From assembly GCF_001465545.3 (NCBI RefSeq), contig NZ_CP013480.3, forward strand, positions 2,418,001-2,482,000: a DNA stretch of 64,000 nucleotides, read 5' to 3'. This DNA comes from Pandoraea norimbergensis. Lineage in GTDB: Bacteria > Pseudomonadota > Gammaproteobacteria > Burkholderiales > Burkholderiaceae. Both the position numbers and the translations under genes were made by a program. Positions within the stretch are counted from its first letter, which is position 1. Each line of letters begins with the position of its first letter. Shown one piece after another: positions 35,650 to 44,769 of this stretch. Below the pieces are notes generated by a model, which saw only the letters and a program-made list of their open reading frames with translations, did not search any database and was not told the DNA's origin.

Positions 35650-37146
35650 TCAGCCCGCGTCGGGGCCGTCGATCGGCAGGCTCAACACGGCACGCAGTCC
35701 GCCGCCGGGACGGTTGGAGAGCATGAGCGTGCCGTCGTGAGCTTGCGCAATCGTGCGGGCGATGGCCAGCCCAAGGCCCACGCCGTCGACGCTGTCCAGC
35801 GTGTCATGACGCGCCGCCCCGGTGCGCACAAACGGCTCAACCGCCGCGGCCAGTTCCGCCTCAGGAATCCCGGGCCCCCGGTCATCGACAACAATTTCCA
35901 GATGCGTACCCTGCGGCGACAAATTGGCCGAGAGCCGGCAGCCGCCGGCATAGCGCACGGCGTTATCGACCAGATTCTGCAAGCAACGCCGCAGCGTGCG
36001 CGGATAGCCACGCACCAGCCCCGCGCCATCGGCCGTGCTTTGTTCGCGCACCCGCACGTCGCCGCCGGTCTCTCGGGCGTCTTCGGCGACGGCGCGCAGT
36101 AGTGCGTCGACATCGACATCTCGCAACGCTTCGCCACTCGGCACACCGCGTACGTGATCGAGCGACGCGGCGATCATCGCTTCCATCTCCATCAGATCGT
36201 GCCGAAAGCGTTCGCGCTGCTTCGGTTCGGCGAGCGTTTCCGCGCGCAGGCGCAATCGCGTGAGCGGCGAGCGCAGATCGTGCGACACCGATGCGAGAAA
36301 CGCCGTACGTGCTTGCATGGCGTCGATCAGGCTGCGCTGCATGGCATTGAACGTTTGCGCCGCGCGCTGGACTTCGGCGGGGCCGGTCTCGTCAAGCGGC
36401 GGACTGTGAATGTCGCGGCCAAGCCGGTCGGCGGCGGCCGACAGGCGGGCGAGCGGCCGCAGGGCAATCCGCACGGCCACCACGGCGATGAGTACCACCG
36501 CAAGAATGCGCATCAAATAAATGCGCACGAAGTAATCGGCGAACGCGGCCCCCGGGCGCAGATCGAGCCCCGCTTGTCCGGCGACGACGGCAACCGATAA
36601 CCACTGGCCATCGCGAAGTTTCACATCCGCAGCGAGATGCGCGGTCGGGGCGTGCGCTCGCAGCAGGGTCGCGAGCGTGAGCGGTTCGCTCGCGTCGTCG
36701 TAGAGCACGACCGGGCGGGCAACGAACGGGTGATCCGGGCCGAGTTGCGCCCGCAGCACACCGTCGAACAAGTCGTCCGAAAAGTGCTCCATGGCGTGTG
36801 CGGGCGTGGGCGCATCGATCGGGCGCACGTCGATGCCTGCCGCGCGCAGACGCTCCATCAGCGCCGCGCGCTCGGTCACCGGTACCACGTCGAACAGTTT
36901 GACCGCGTCGGCAATGCGCGCGCCGCCGGTCCGCACAGGCACTTCGGCCACGCGGCCATAGCGGGCGTCGAACCAGACCGTGCCGGTCACCAACTGCGTG
37001 GCGAGCATGCCGACCACCAGAATCAGCGCGAGACGGCCCGAGAGTGTGCGCGGCCAGCCGAGCCACCGGAAATAGCGCCGTGTGCGGCCAAACGTAGGCG
37101 TGTCGCGCGCGGCAGACGTCTTGTGCGGCAAGTCAGACACTGGCAC
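35650..37146 (-). CDS. Sensor histidine kinase (EnvZ/BaeS-like)
   Basis: 498-residue inner-membrane kinase. Helix 1 is at about 36-57, the periplasmic sensor at 58-205, helix 2 at about 206-228, and a HAMP follows to about 275. Phospho-acceptor H289 lies in ASVSHDLRSPLTR. The N box is NLVDNAVRYAG, and the G boxes are DRGPGIPE and GVGLGLAIA. All kinase motifs are intact. The start is a GTG that overlaps the response-regulator gene by 14 bases. It lies next to the pilus cluster, making pilus control plausible but unproven. Confidence 0.94.
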   Translation of the reverse strand: MPVSDLPHKTSAARDTPTFGRTRRYFRWLGWPRTLSGRLALILVVGMLATQLVTGTVWFDARYGRVAEVPVRTGGARIADAVKLFDVVPVTERAALMERLRAAGIDVRPIDAPTPAHAMEHFSDDLFDGVLRAQLGPDHPFVARPVVLYDDASEPLTLATLLRAHAPTAHLAADVKLRDGQWLSVAVVAGQAGLDLRPGAAFADYFVRIYLMRILAVVLIAVVAVRIALRPLARLSAAADRLGRDIHSPPLDETGPAEVQRAAQTFNAMQRSLIDAMQARTAFLASVSHDLRSPLTRLRLRAETLAEPKQRERFRHDLMEMEAMIAASLDHVRGVPSGEALRDVDVDALLRAVAEDARETGGDVRVREQSTADGAGLVRGYPRTLRRCLQNLVDNAVRYAGGCRLSANLSPQGTHLEIVVDDRGPGIPEAELAAAVEPFVRTGAARHDTLDSVDGVGLGLAIARTIAQAHDGTLMLSNRPGGGLRAVLSLPIDGPDAG

Positions 37147-37993
37147 TCACCACGTCTGCCGCGAGCATGTAGCCCTCGTTGCGCACCGTGCGAATCAGCG
37201 GTGAAGGCCGCGCGCGGGTATCGAGATGCGCGCGCAGGCGGCTGATGCAGACATCGATGGCGCGGTCGTTGGCAGCGCCGTGCCGTCCGAAGGCGCAATC
37301 GAGCAGAAAGTCGCGCGAGAGCGGGCGATGCGGATGCATCACGAGCGCTTGCAACGTGCGGTAATCCGAGCCACCCAGCGTGATCACGCGTCCCTCGGGC
37401 GAGATGAGCTGGCGCGCGAGCGTATCGAGCCGCCAGCCGTCGAAATCGAAGAACGCGGCCTGCGCGCGCGACGGTGCGGGTGTGGTGGGCACGCCAGCGG
37501 GCGTTTGCTGGAGGCCTGCGCCACTCGTCGAGGCTTGCGGCAACGGCGGCACATGAACCGCCCCGCCCGCAGGCAATCGCGGTCCTCGTCGCAGGATGGC
37601 TTTCACGCGCGCGAGCAATTCTCGCGGGTCGAAGGGCTTGGGCAGGTAGTCGTCGGCACCGACTTCCAGTCCGACGATCCGGTCGAGCAGGGTGCCGCGC
37701 GACGTGAGCATGATCACCGAGACATCGCCGCGCGCGTGCAACTGCCGGCACAGCGACAGGCCGTCTTCACCGGGCAGCATCAGATCCAGCACGACCACGT
37801 CGACGCTCGTCTGTGCCAACTGGTCCCACATTTGCTGCCCGTCGGCGGCGGTAAGTACGTCGAGGCCTGACTCACGCAGGTAATCGGAGAGCAGATCGCG
37901 AATCTGCGGATCGTCGTCAACGACCAGCAAACGTGAGCGAGGGGAGCGGGCGGCTGGGCGCGCGGTCGCGCTGGGCGGAAGAGCGGAGGGCAT
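37133..37993 (-). CDS. OmpR-family response regulator
   Basis: 286 residues: receiver domain (about 20-135, acidic DDD near 27, phospho-Asp near 70 in VLDLMLPGEDG, conserved Lys in YLPKPF) and a winged-helix DNA-binding domain (about 190-280). The linker between them is about 50 residues, long and Pro/Gly/Ala-rich, where OmpR proteins usually have under 20. First gene of the kinase pair. Three 10-bp direct repeats 68-97 bases upstream may be its own binding site. Confidence 0.94.
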   Translation of the reverse strand: MPSALPPSATARPAARSPRSRLLVVDDDPQIRDLLSDYLRESGLDVLTAADGQQMWDQLAQTSVDVVVLDLMLPGEDGLSLCRQLHARGDVSVIMLTSRGTLLDRIVGLEVGADDYLPKPFDPRELLARVKAILRRGPRLPAGGAVHVPPLPQASTSGAGLQQTPAGVPTTPAPSRAQAAFFDFDGWRLDTLARQLISPEGRVITLGGSDYRTLQALVMHPHRPLSRDFLLDCAFGRHGAANDRAIDVCISRLRAHLDTRARPSPLIRTVRNEGYMLAADVVSASV

Positions 37994-38060
37994 CACGGCG
38001 ACACGATAAAGAATGGCAGTCTACCGGCGCGCGCAATCTTTGCGCTCACCGCCCACACAC

Positions 38061-38090
38061 CGATACATCTCAATACAAACCAATACATAA
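38061..38090. promoter_or_regulatory. Three 10-bp direct repeats, candidate OmpR-type regulator site
   Basis: CGATACATCT, CAATACAAAC and CAATACATAA follow each other without gaps, sharing C-R-ATACA at the same position. Exact 10-bp phasing is typical of tandem OmpR-family dimers. The site lies between the response regulator and the Fur-controlled iron operon. Confidence 0.5.
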
Positions 38091-38144
38091 CGACATCCCG
38101 TCAACACGAAGCCAACACACCCCGGCGCTACATTTTAATGGAAA

Positions 38145-38159
38145 TGAGAATTGTTATTA
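38145..38159 (+). promoter_or_regulatory. Fur box of the iron ABC transporter operon
   Basis: TGAGAAT-T-GTTATTA matches the 7-1-7 Fur consensus (TGATAAT-N-ATTATCA) at 11 of 14 positions. It lies 23 bases before the ATG at 38183. It also shows that the upstream in-frame ATG (38138) is not the start, since it precedes the operator. Confidence 0.82.
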
Positions 38160-38182
38160 ATTCAACGCCGGGTGTCACCGTT

Positions 38183-39370
38183 ATGCCGAAGTTTTCCTTT
38201 GCGTTCATGCGACCGTTGCGCGCCGCGACGATTGCGCTTGCTACGACCCTTCTTACGACCCTTGTGACAACCCTTGTTACGGCGTTTGCTGCGCTTGTCG
38301 TCGCATCACCTGCGCAGGCGGGCGAGACCGTGACCGACATGGCGGGGCGTCAGGTCACGCTACCCGACCACGTCAACCGCATTCTGCTGGGCGAGGGGCG
38401 TTTGCTCTACGCCGTGGCATTGCTCGAAGGCAAGCAGCCGTTGGCGCGCATTGTCGGCTGGCAGGGGGAGTTGCAGTCGCTCGACCCGCAGACGTGGCAG
38501 CAGTACGAGAAGGTTTTCCCGCAGATCGACACGATTCCAAAGATTGGTCAGTCGTCCGAGGCGACTGTCAGTGCGGAAAAGGCGCTGGCGCTCAAACCCG
38601 ATCTGGCAATCTTCAGCATCGGCGGTCACGGCCCCGGACGTCACAACGCGCTGGTGAAAGAGTTTGCCGCTGCTGGGGTACCGGTCATCTTCGTCGACTT
38701 CCGTCAGCAGCCGCTTGAAGACACCGTCCCGAGTCTGCGTCTGATGGGCAAGGCGATGCAGCGCGAAGCGCAGGCCGAAGCGTACATCTCGCTGTACCAG
38801 TCGCATCTGAAAGCCGTGCGCGACGCGGTGGCGACGATTCCGGACAACGCGCGCCCCAAGGTATTCGTGCAGATGCTCGCGGGGGTGTGGCCCGGCTGCT
38901 GTCATACGGTCGGACGCGGCAATATCGGCGAATTCGTCGATGCCGCCGGTGGCAAGAACATTGCGGGCGATCTCCTGCCGGGTGTGATCGGCGACCTCAA
39001 TCTGGAACACGTACTGGCGGCCCAGCCGGACGTCTACATTGGCACGGGCACGCGCGGCAATGCGAGTCAGTTGCGCATTCACGTCGGGGCCGAGACAACG
39101 GCGGCTGATGCCCGGGCGTCGCTCGATGCGTTCGTGAAGACGCCGGGCATCGCATCGATCAAGGCGGTGCGCGAAGGCCGCACGCACGGCCTCTGGCACA
39201 ACTTCTACGATTCTCCGTACAACATCGTGGCCGTTGAGGCAATGCTCAACTGGTTCTACCCGGGACGCTTCCCGCAGATCAACGCCAACGCCACGTTCAC
39301 CGAGATCCACCAGCGCTTTCTCGCCGTGCCTTATCACGGTACGTATTGGATCGACGGAGACAAGCCGTGA
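38183..39370 (+). CDS. Iron-siderophore ABC transporter substrate-binding protein
   Basis: 395 residues. The signal peptide contains a Thr/Leu repeat (TTLLTTLVTTLVT) coded by near-repeats of 12 bases and ends near PAQA. The mature part has the class III binding-protein pattern (VTDMAGRQVTLP opening, ALALKPDLAIF, LEHVLAAQPDVYIG). It binds a ferric complex in the periplasm and hands it to the permease. It is under the Fur box. The unusual CCHTVGRGNIGEF stretch is a feature of this subfamily. The ligand is unknown. Confidence 0.9.
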   Translation: MPKFSFAFMRPLRAATIALATTLLTTLVTTLVTAFAALVVASPAQAGETVTDMAGRQVTLPDHVNRILLGEGRLLYAVALLEGKQPLARIVGWQGELQSLDPQTWQQYEKVFPQIDTIPKIGQSSEATVSAEKALALKPDLAIFSIGGHGPGRHNALVKEFAAAGVPVIFVDFRQQPLEDTVPSLRLMGKAMQREAQAEAYISLYQSHLKAVRDAVATIPDNARPKVFVQMLAGVWPGCCHTVGRGNIGEFVDAAGGKNIAGDLLPGVIGDLNLEHVLAAQPDVYIGTGTRGNASQLRIHVGAETTAADARASLDAFVKTPGIASIKAVREGRTHGLWHNFYDSPYNIVAVEAMLNWFYPGRFPQINANATFTEIHQRFLAVPYHGTYWIDGDKP

Positions 39371-40503
39371 GTCTGGCCGGAGAGATGCCCCACGTGGCTG
39401 ATGGGATGGACGCGGTGCCTTCGCCAGCAACCTCGGCAAAGCTGGCGGCCGAAGACGCGCTGCAAGCCCGTATCGCGAGTGGCTATCGCCAGCTCAATCT
39501 GCGCCGTTCGCTGTGGCTGGTCGCGCTGGCAGGCCTGATCGTGCTGGCGCTGGCGATGGACTTCACGCACGGGCCGTCGGCACTGGGTTGGCGCGATCTT
39601 TGGCGCACGCTCGTCACGCCTGCCTCAGCGAGCCCCGATGCGCAGGTGATCGTCTGGCAAATTCGTTTGCCCTACGCGCTGATGGCGGTGCTCGTCGGCG
39701 GCTCACTGGGGCTGGCGGGGGGCGAGATGCAGACCATTCTCGACAACCCGCTGGCGAGCCCTTACACGCTCGGCGTGTCGGCGGCTGCCGCGTTCGGCGC
39801 AGCGCTGGCCATCGTGCTCAATCTGCATGTGCCCGGCGTGCCGGATAGCTGGGTCGTGCCCGTCAACGCGTTTCTGTTCGCGCTGGCGTCGGCGTTGATT
39901 CTCGACGGCGTCGCGCGCTGGCGTGGGCTGCCGACGTCCGGCGTGGTGCTTATGGGCATTGCGCTTGTGTTCGTTTTCCATGCGCTGGTGTCGCTCATGC
40001 AGTTCGTGGCGACCGAAGACGCATTACAGGGCCTCGTGTTCTGGACACTGGGCAGCCTCACGCGCAGCGACTGGACGCAGGTGCGCGTGCTTGCCGCCGT
40101 GCTCACGATCATGGCCGTGTTCGCGTGGCGTCAGTCGTGGGCCATGACTGCGCTGCGGTTGGGCGAGGAGCGTGCGGCGAGTTTTGGCATTCGTGTGGGA
40201 CGTTTGCGACTCATGACGCTCATGCGCGTGTCGCTGCTCTCGGCGTTGACGGTCTCGTTCGTCGGCACCATCGGCTTCGTCGGGCTGGTGGCACCGCATA
40301 TCGCGCGGGGGTTGTTCGGTGAAGATCATCGCTTCTACCTGCCGGGTTGCGTGATCGTCGGCGCACTGGTGATGTCGCTCGCGTCGATTGCGTCGAAAAC
40401 GCTGTTGCCGGGCGTAATCATCCCGGTCGGCATCGTCACGGCGCTGGTGGGTATCCCGTTCTTCCTCGTGATTGTGGTGCGTGCCAGTGGGAGGTCGATA
40501 TGA
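39367..40503 (+). CDS. Iron ABC transporter permease (FecCD/BtuC family)
   Basis: 378 residues, about ten membrane helices after a polar N-terminal tail of about 45 residues. Family motifs: GGSLGLAGGEMQTILDNPLASPYTLGVS (helix 2-3 region) and the ATPase-coupling loop GTIGFVGLVAPHIAR. The start is GTG 39367, overlapping the previous stop (GTGA) and preceded by GGAGA. It overlaps the ATPase start by ATGA (40500-40503). One permease gene, so the pump is probably a homodimer. Confidence 0.95.
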   Translation: MSLAGEMPHVADGMDAVPSPATSAKLAAEDALQARIASGYRQLNLRRSLWLVALAGLIVLALAMDFTHGPSALGWRDLWRTLVTPASASPDAQVIVWQIRLPYALMAVLVGGSLGLAGGEMQTILDNPLASPYTLGVSAAAAFGAALAIVLNLHVPGVPDSWVVPVNAFLFALASALILDGVARWRGLPTSGVVLMGIALVFVFHALVSLMQFVATEDALQGLVFWTLGSLTRSDWTQVRVLAAVLTIMAVFAWRQSWAMTALRLGEERAASFGIRVGRLRLMTLMRVSLLSALTVSFVGTIGFVGLVAPHIARGLFGEDHRFYLPGCVIVGALVMSLASIASKTLLPGVIIPVGIVTALVGIPFFLVIVVRASGRSI

Positions 40504-41315
40504 ACACGAGCGCGCAGTCTCTTGCGCTGTCGGCGCGCGATATCGACGTGTCGATCGGCCGCCGTCACATCCTGCACGGCGTGTCGCTGCCTGCGCTGGC
40601 GGCGGGGTCGGTCACGGCATTGCTCGGTCCCAATGGTTCAGGCAAGTCGACGCTGTTGCGCACGCTGGCCGGGCTGATTTCCGGTCACGGCGAAGTGACC
40701 TTCGGCAATGACGTCTTGCATCGATGCACCGGCCGCGCCCCGGCGCGTGACGTGGTCTATCTGCCGCAGGCATTACCCGCCGGTGTGCACCTGCGGGTAT
40801 TGGAATCGGTACTCGCCGCCGGGCATGGCGCGCGTCATGCGTCGCGAGAATCCACTAGTGCGATGGCGCCCACGCCGGCGGTCGTCATGACACTGCTTAC
40901 GCAACTCGGTGTGGAGGCGCTCGCGATGCGCTTTCTCGACGAACTCTCCGGCGGTCAGCGGCAATTGGTCGGGTTGGCGCAAGCGCTCATTCGCGCGCCG
41001 CGCATCTTGCTGCTGGATGAACCGCTCTCGGCGCTGGATCTGCATCACCAGTTTCAAGTCATGCGGCTGATCGCGCGGGAGACGGCGGCACGCCGCATGG
41101 TGACCGTTGTGGTCATGCATGACTTGTCGATTGCGATGCGCCACGCGCATGCGGCCGTGTTGCTGCGCGAGGGGCGCGTGGTCGCCGCTGGGGACGTTGG
41201 CGATGTCGTCACCGCAGAGGCCATCGCGCAAGTGTTCGACGTGCAGGCGCGCGTGGAGCGCTGCTCGCGGGGGTTGCCGCAACTGATCGTGGATGACGTC
41301 GTGACTCCGGTCTAG
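40500..41315 (+). CDS. Iron ABC transporter ATP-binding protein
   Basis: 271 residues, FepC/BtuD-like. Walker A GPNGSGKST (43-51), Q loop near YLPQ, signature LSGGQRQ, Walker B ILLLDEP, and the switch His in VVMHD are all present. It powers import through the permease before it. The stop is followed by the structured region at 41333-41505, then the receptor gene. Confidence 0.95.
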   Translation: MNTSAQSLALSARDIDVSIGRRHILHGVSLPALAAGSVTALLGPNGSGKSTLLRTLAGLISGHGEVTFGNDVLHRCTGRAPARDVVYLPQALPAGVHLRVLESVLAAGHGARHASRESTSAMAPTPAVVMTLLTQLGVEALAMRFLDELSGGQRQLVGLAQALIRAPRILLLDEPLSALDLHHQFQVMRLIARETAARRMVTVVVMHDLSIAMRHAHAAVLLREGRVVAAGDVGDVVTAEAIAQVFDVQARVERCSRGLPQLIVDDVVTPV

Positions 41316-41332
41316 ACGCGCGTCCGTGACGC

Positions 41333-41410
41333 CGACGCGGCCCGCCGGTCTCTCGCACCGGCGTGTCCGGCTCACGCCTGCCCAGCCATAGCCCCACGCC
41401 GGCCGCGTCG
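41333..41410 (+). promoter_or_regulatory. Nested RNA-structure candidate between the importer and the TonB receptor gene
   Basis: An outer perfect 10-bp pairing (41333-41342 with 41401-41410) encloses an inner perfect 7-bp hairpin (41343-41349 with 41357-41363) that begins on the very next base. A smaller stem (CCCAAG/CTTGGG, about 41435-41460) follows, then the terminator-like hairpin. The order of structures is like a leader attenuator. No known riboswitch motif is recognised. Confidence 0.45.
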
Positions 41411-41477
41411 AACTTTCCTGTCTGTCCAACGTTGACCCAAGAGGTCAGAAACCCGCTTGGGGTGCGCTACACGGTAC

Positions 41478-41505
41478 GCGTCCCTCGCGGGCGGGGACGC
41501 TTTTT
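41478..41505 (+). terminator. Terminator-like hairpin 30 bases before the TonB receptor start
   Basis: GCGTCCC (41478-41484) pairs with GGGACGC (41494-41500), 9-nt loop, followed directly by TTTTT (41501-41505). It could end the ABC operon. But it lies so close to the receptor ATG (41536) that no promoter fits between, so it may be a regulated attenuator. Confidence 0.75.
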
Positions 41506-41535
41506 GCCTGTTCATCTCATAACGCACAACACCAG

Positions 41536-43956
41536 ATGAAGTACCTGAACCCGTCGAATTCCCGTCTGAACACGCGACTGACACTGGCGGCGGCACTCGC
41601 CGTTGCGTCGCTCCATGCCGCCGCACAAACATCACCAGTGCCGCAGACGTCGCAGGCCGATAGCAGCGCCGGTAACTCGGCGCTTGCCGCAACCTTGCCA
41701 GCCGCCGTCGGTGGCGTCATGTTGCCCGCGACGTCGGTCACAGCTACCGTCGATGCCCCTTACAAGGCCGAGTCTGTCTCGTCGTCGAAGTACACCGCGC
41801 CGCTGCGCGATATTCCGCAGAGCATCACCGTCGTGCCAAAGGCCGTGCTTGACGAGCAGAACGCGCAGTCGCTGCAAGACATCCTCAAGAACGTGCCGGG
41901 TATCACCTTCATGTCGGGCGAGGGCAATCTCGGCTGGGGCGATCTGTTCTCGATTCGGGGATTCTCGGGGGAGCAGAGCATCACCGTCGATGGCGTGCGC
42001 GACGCAGGGCTATCGAGTCGCAACGACACCTTCGACATCGACCGTGTGGAAGTCTACAAAGGCACCGGCTCGGTGGAGTCGGGCGTGGCGGCGCTGGGTG
42101 GTTCGGTGAACCTCGTGACGAAAGAGGCCGAGCTGGGCAGTTTCTACCGCTCGTCGTTCGGGCTTGGCAGCGACAGCTACCGCCGCATGACGGCGGATCT
42201 GAACCAGCAGTTGGGCGACTCGAGCGCGTTGCGCCTGAACCTGATGTCGCATCACAACGGCGTGGCTGGGCGCGATGAGGTGAACAACGACCGCTACGGT
42301 CTTGCCGCATCGCTGGGGCTGGGGTTGGGCACGAGCACCCGCGTGTTCCTCGACGTCTTCCATCAGAAGGACAACAACGTGCCTGACACCGGTTTGCCGA
42401 TTCAGCGCGGCACGGGCGGGCAGGTCATGCCGGGGGTGAAAACCAGCAACTGGTACGGTGCCGCCGGGATCTACACACAGCAAACGGAAAGCACGTCGCT
42501 GTCGGGGCGCGTGGAGCACGACTTTAACGACACCACGCGCGTGCGCAGCCAGTTGCGCTGGCAGCAGACCGACAACTTCTCGGTGCTTTCGCCTGCCCGA
42601 TTCTTTGCCGCGAATGCCGATGGCAGCAAGACCTGCACGGGCACGCGCTGCGCCACGCTCGGATACAGCGGCGCAGGCCCATTGTCGAACGTCGGCGGGG
42701 TGAACGCTTATACCAACTACGGGTTGACGTCGCCGGGCTACGGCATCTTGCGCGGCAGCAACTTCGGCAATTCCACGCGGTATCAGATTCTCGACAACCA
42801 GACCGATCTGCGTTTCACGGCATACACGGGGCCGTTTAAACATGACGTCGTGACCGGCTTCGAGTTCTATCGCGAGACTTATGGCGGCTTGCCGCGCGCG
42901 GCCTACGTGCCTGCGGGCGACATGTTCTTCAATATGGCGAACCCGTCCAACGCATTTGCGGGCACGTGGTCGATGGAAGGCACCAACCAGTCGCGCTCGG
43001 TCGTGAACGATGCCGCCCTGTTTGCGAGCGACACCATCACGCTCTCGAAGCATTGGCAGGTGCTGACCTCGCTGCGCTATGACCGTTGGCGCGCCGAAAC
43101 CACGGCAGCGAGCGGTGCCGCCACTACGTCGAGCACTGACGGGGCATGGAGCGGGCGTGCCGGGTTGGTCTATAAGCCGGTGGAGCCGGGCAGCATTTAC
43201 GTGTCGTACAGCCGCGCTACCCAGCCTACGGCGATTGGTGCGAGCACGAACAACCTGATCTACGGGACTGCCACGACCAACAACTACACCCCGGCCACGT
43301 CGCAGACCTATGAGTTGGGGACGAAGTGGGATCTGGCGGGCGGTGCGCTGGGCGTGACGGCGGCGCTTTTCCGCACGGAATTGAGCAATTCGTGGGAATA
43401 CACGAGCGACGACACGTCGCCGGTGCGGGCATTGCCGGCCAAGCGTGTCGACGGGATCGAGCTCGGCATGCAGGGCAACATCACGGACAAGTGGTCGGTG
43501 TTTGCGGGCGTGACGCGCATGTGGAGCCGCATCACCAAGGGCGCCAACGAGGGCGCGGAAGCGGCCAACGTGCCGGACTGGAGCGGCTCGTTGTGGACGT
43601 CGTACAAGGTCATGCCGGATTTGTCGCTGAGCTACGGCGTGCAGTACGTGGGCCGTCGCCGCTACACCGACAACGCGTACGTCGGCGGTCAGAACAACAA
43701 CAGCAGCTACGCGCAGGGGCCGTCGGGCGTGTACGCCATCTACGTGAAGGATGGTGAGAAGGCGCCAAGCTACTGGGTGCACAACTTGGCGGCGCGCTAT
43801 CGCGTGAACCGTCACGTGCACGTGAATGTGAATCTCGACAACGTATTCAACAAGTTCTACTTCTCGCGCATTGGGGCGTCGCTCGATGGCTTCCAGCTTT
43901 ACGGCGTGCCCGGGGCAGGGCGCACGGTGACGGTGAGCGCCGATATCGCGTTCTGA
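41536..43956 (+). CDS. TonB-dependent siderophore receptor
   Basis: 806-residue outer-membrane receptor: signal peptide (cleavage near HAAA, 28-31), plug domain (about 75-190; APLRDIPQSITVVP, then FSIRGFSGEQSITVDGVRD), and a 22-strand barrel ending in the aromatic C-terminus (SADIAF). There is no N-terminal signalling domain, so it does not act through a FecR/FecI pair. It resembles the FhuE/FoxA/FcuA group. It feeds the ABC importer upstream. No clear Shine-Dalgarno is seen before the ATG. Confidence 0.95.
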   Translation: MKYLNPSNSRLNTRLTLAAALAVASLHAAAQTSPVPQTSQADSSAGNSALAATLPAAVGGVMLPATSVTATVDAPYKAESVSSSKYTAPLRDIPQSITVVPKAVLDEQNAQSLQDILKNVPGITFMSGEGNLGWGDLFSIRGFSGEQSITVDGVRDAGLSSRNDTFDIDRVEVYKGTGSVESGVAALGGSVNLVTKEAELGSFYRSSFGLGSDSYRRMTADLNQQLGDSSALRLNLMSHHNGVAGRDEVNNDRYGLAASLGLGLGTSTRVFLDVFHQKDNNVPDTGLPIQRGTGGQVMPGVKTSNWYGAAGIYTQQTESTSLSGRVEHDFNDTTRVRSQLRWQQTDNFSVLSPARFFAANADGSKTCTGTRCATLGYSGAGPLSNVGGVNAYTNYGLTSPGYGILRGSNFGNSTRYQILDNQTDLRFTAYTGPFKHDVVTGFEFYRETYGGLPRAAYVPAGDMFFNMANPSNAFAGTWSMEGTNQSRSVVNDAALFASDTITLSKHWQVLTSLRYDRWRAETTAASGAATTSSTDGAWSGRAGLVYKPVEPGSIYVSYSRATQPTAIGASTNNLIYGTATTNNYTPATSQTYELGTKWDLAGGALGVTAALFRTELSNSWEYTSDDTSPVRALPAKRVDGIELGMQGNITDKWSVFAGVTRMWSRITKGANEGAEAANVPDWSGSLWTSYKVMPDLSLSYGVQYVGRRRYTDNAYVGGQNNNSSYAQGPSGVYAIYVKDGEKAPSYWVHNLAARYRVNRHVHVNVNLDNVFNKFYFSRIGASLDGFQLYGVPGAGRTVTVSADIAF

Positions 43957-43980
43957 GTGTGTTTTGACAACGTTGTGAAG

Positions 43981-44014
43981 GCGATGGCGCTTGCCGAAGG
44001 GCTGGCGCCATCGC
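43981..44014 (+). promoter_or_regulatory. Intercistronic hairpin between receptor and hydroxylase genes
   Basis: Perfect 10-bp stem (43981-43990 with 44005-44014) enclosing a short GCC/GGC stem with a GAAG loop. There is no T tract. It may protect or process the receptor mRNA, so as to set different levels for the two genes. Confidence 0.55.
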
Positions 44015-44050
44015 GCCGGATTGTGTGGGAAAGGGCAGGAGAGCAGCATC

Positions 44051-44731
44051 ATGATGATCGAGATCCCCGGCGTTTTCAGCCGTGACGAAGCGCGCCAGTT
44101 GTGCGAGCAATTGCAGGCGCAGTCGTGGGTGGACGGCAAGGCCACAGCTGGCATGCAGTCGGCGCAGGCGAAGGAAAACCGCCAACTGGCCGAAGACGAC
44201 CCGTGGGCGCGGCGTATCGGTGAGGAGATACTGCGTCGCCTGAGTCAGGACGCGGTGTTCATGTCGGCGGCGTTGCCGCGCCGCATCTATCCGCCGTTGT
44301 TCAATCGATACGAAGGCGGCGAGGCGTTCGGGTATCACGTCGATAACGCGGTGAGGGGCATCAAGGGCGTGCGCGAGCGTGTGCGCACTGATCTCTCGGC
44401 GACGCTGTTTCTGGCGGAACCGGATAGCTACGACGGTGGCGAACTGGTGGTGCGAGACAGCTTCGGCGAGCGCGCCGTCAAGCTGCCTGCCGGTCACATG
44501 GTGTTGTATCCGGGAACGAGTGTGCACAAGGTCAATCCGGTCACGCGGGGTGTGCGGCTCGCCTCGTTCTTCTGGATCGAGAGCCTGATCCGGGAAGACG
44601 CGCAACGCAGCGTGCTGTTCGACATGGATATTGCGATCCAGCGGCTTACCCAGCAGGGCGCAGACGGCGATTCGCTCGTGCAGTTGACGGGCAGTTATCA
44701 CAACCTGCTGCGGATGTGGGCTGACGTCTGA
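44051..44731 (+). CDS. piuC: Fe(II)/2-oxoglutarate PKHD-type hydroxylase (PiuC/YbiX-like)
   Basis: 226-residue cytosolic dioxygenase typically found after TonB siderophore receptors. Iron ligands H96 and D98 (YHVDN) and H159 (SVHKV) and 2-oxoglutarate-binding R169 (GVRLA) are visible. It starts at ATG 44051 with an AGGAGAG element upstream, 94 bases after the receptor stop. The known family role is in iron homeostasis; its substrate is not established. The length matches the family. Confidence 0.93.
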   Translation: MMIEIPGVFSRDEARQLCEQLQAQSWVDGKATAGMQSAQAKENRQLAEDDPWARRIGEEILRRLSQDAVFMSAALPRRIYPPLFNRYEGGEAFGYHVDNAVRGIKGVRERVRTDLSATLFLAEPDSYDGGELVVRDSFGERAVKLPAGHMVLYPGTSVHKVNPVTRGVRLASFFWIESLIREDAQRSVLFDMDIAIQRLTQQGADGDSLVQLTGSYHNLLRMWADV

Positions 44732-44769
44732 CGCGGCGGGGTCGACGCTCTCCGGTGTAAAGTAGCGGG

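Noticed and set aside
41316..41535. Cobalamin riboswitch before the receptor gene
   Set aside because: Considered because a BtuCD-like importer and a TonB receptor are present, but I see no B12-box or the conserved core on the plus strand, and the operon has a Fur box.
42010..44154. Long leftward open frame (714 codons) across the TonB receptor gene
   Set aside because: Composition is that of a high-GC antisense shadow (Arg/His-rich), it crosses the real stop and hairpin, and it has no recognisable domain.
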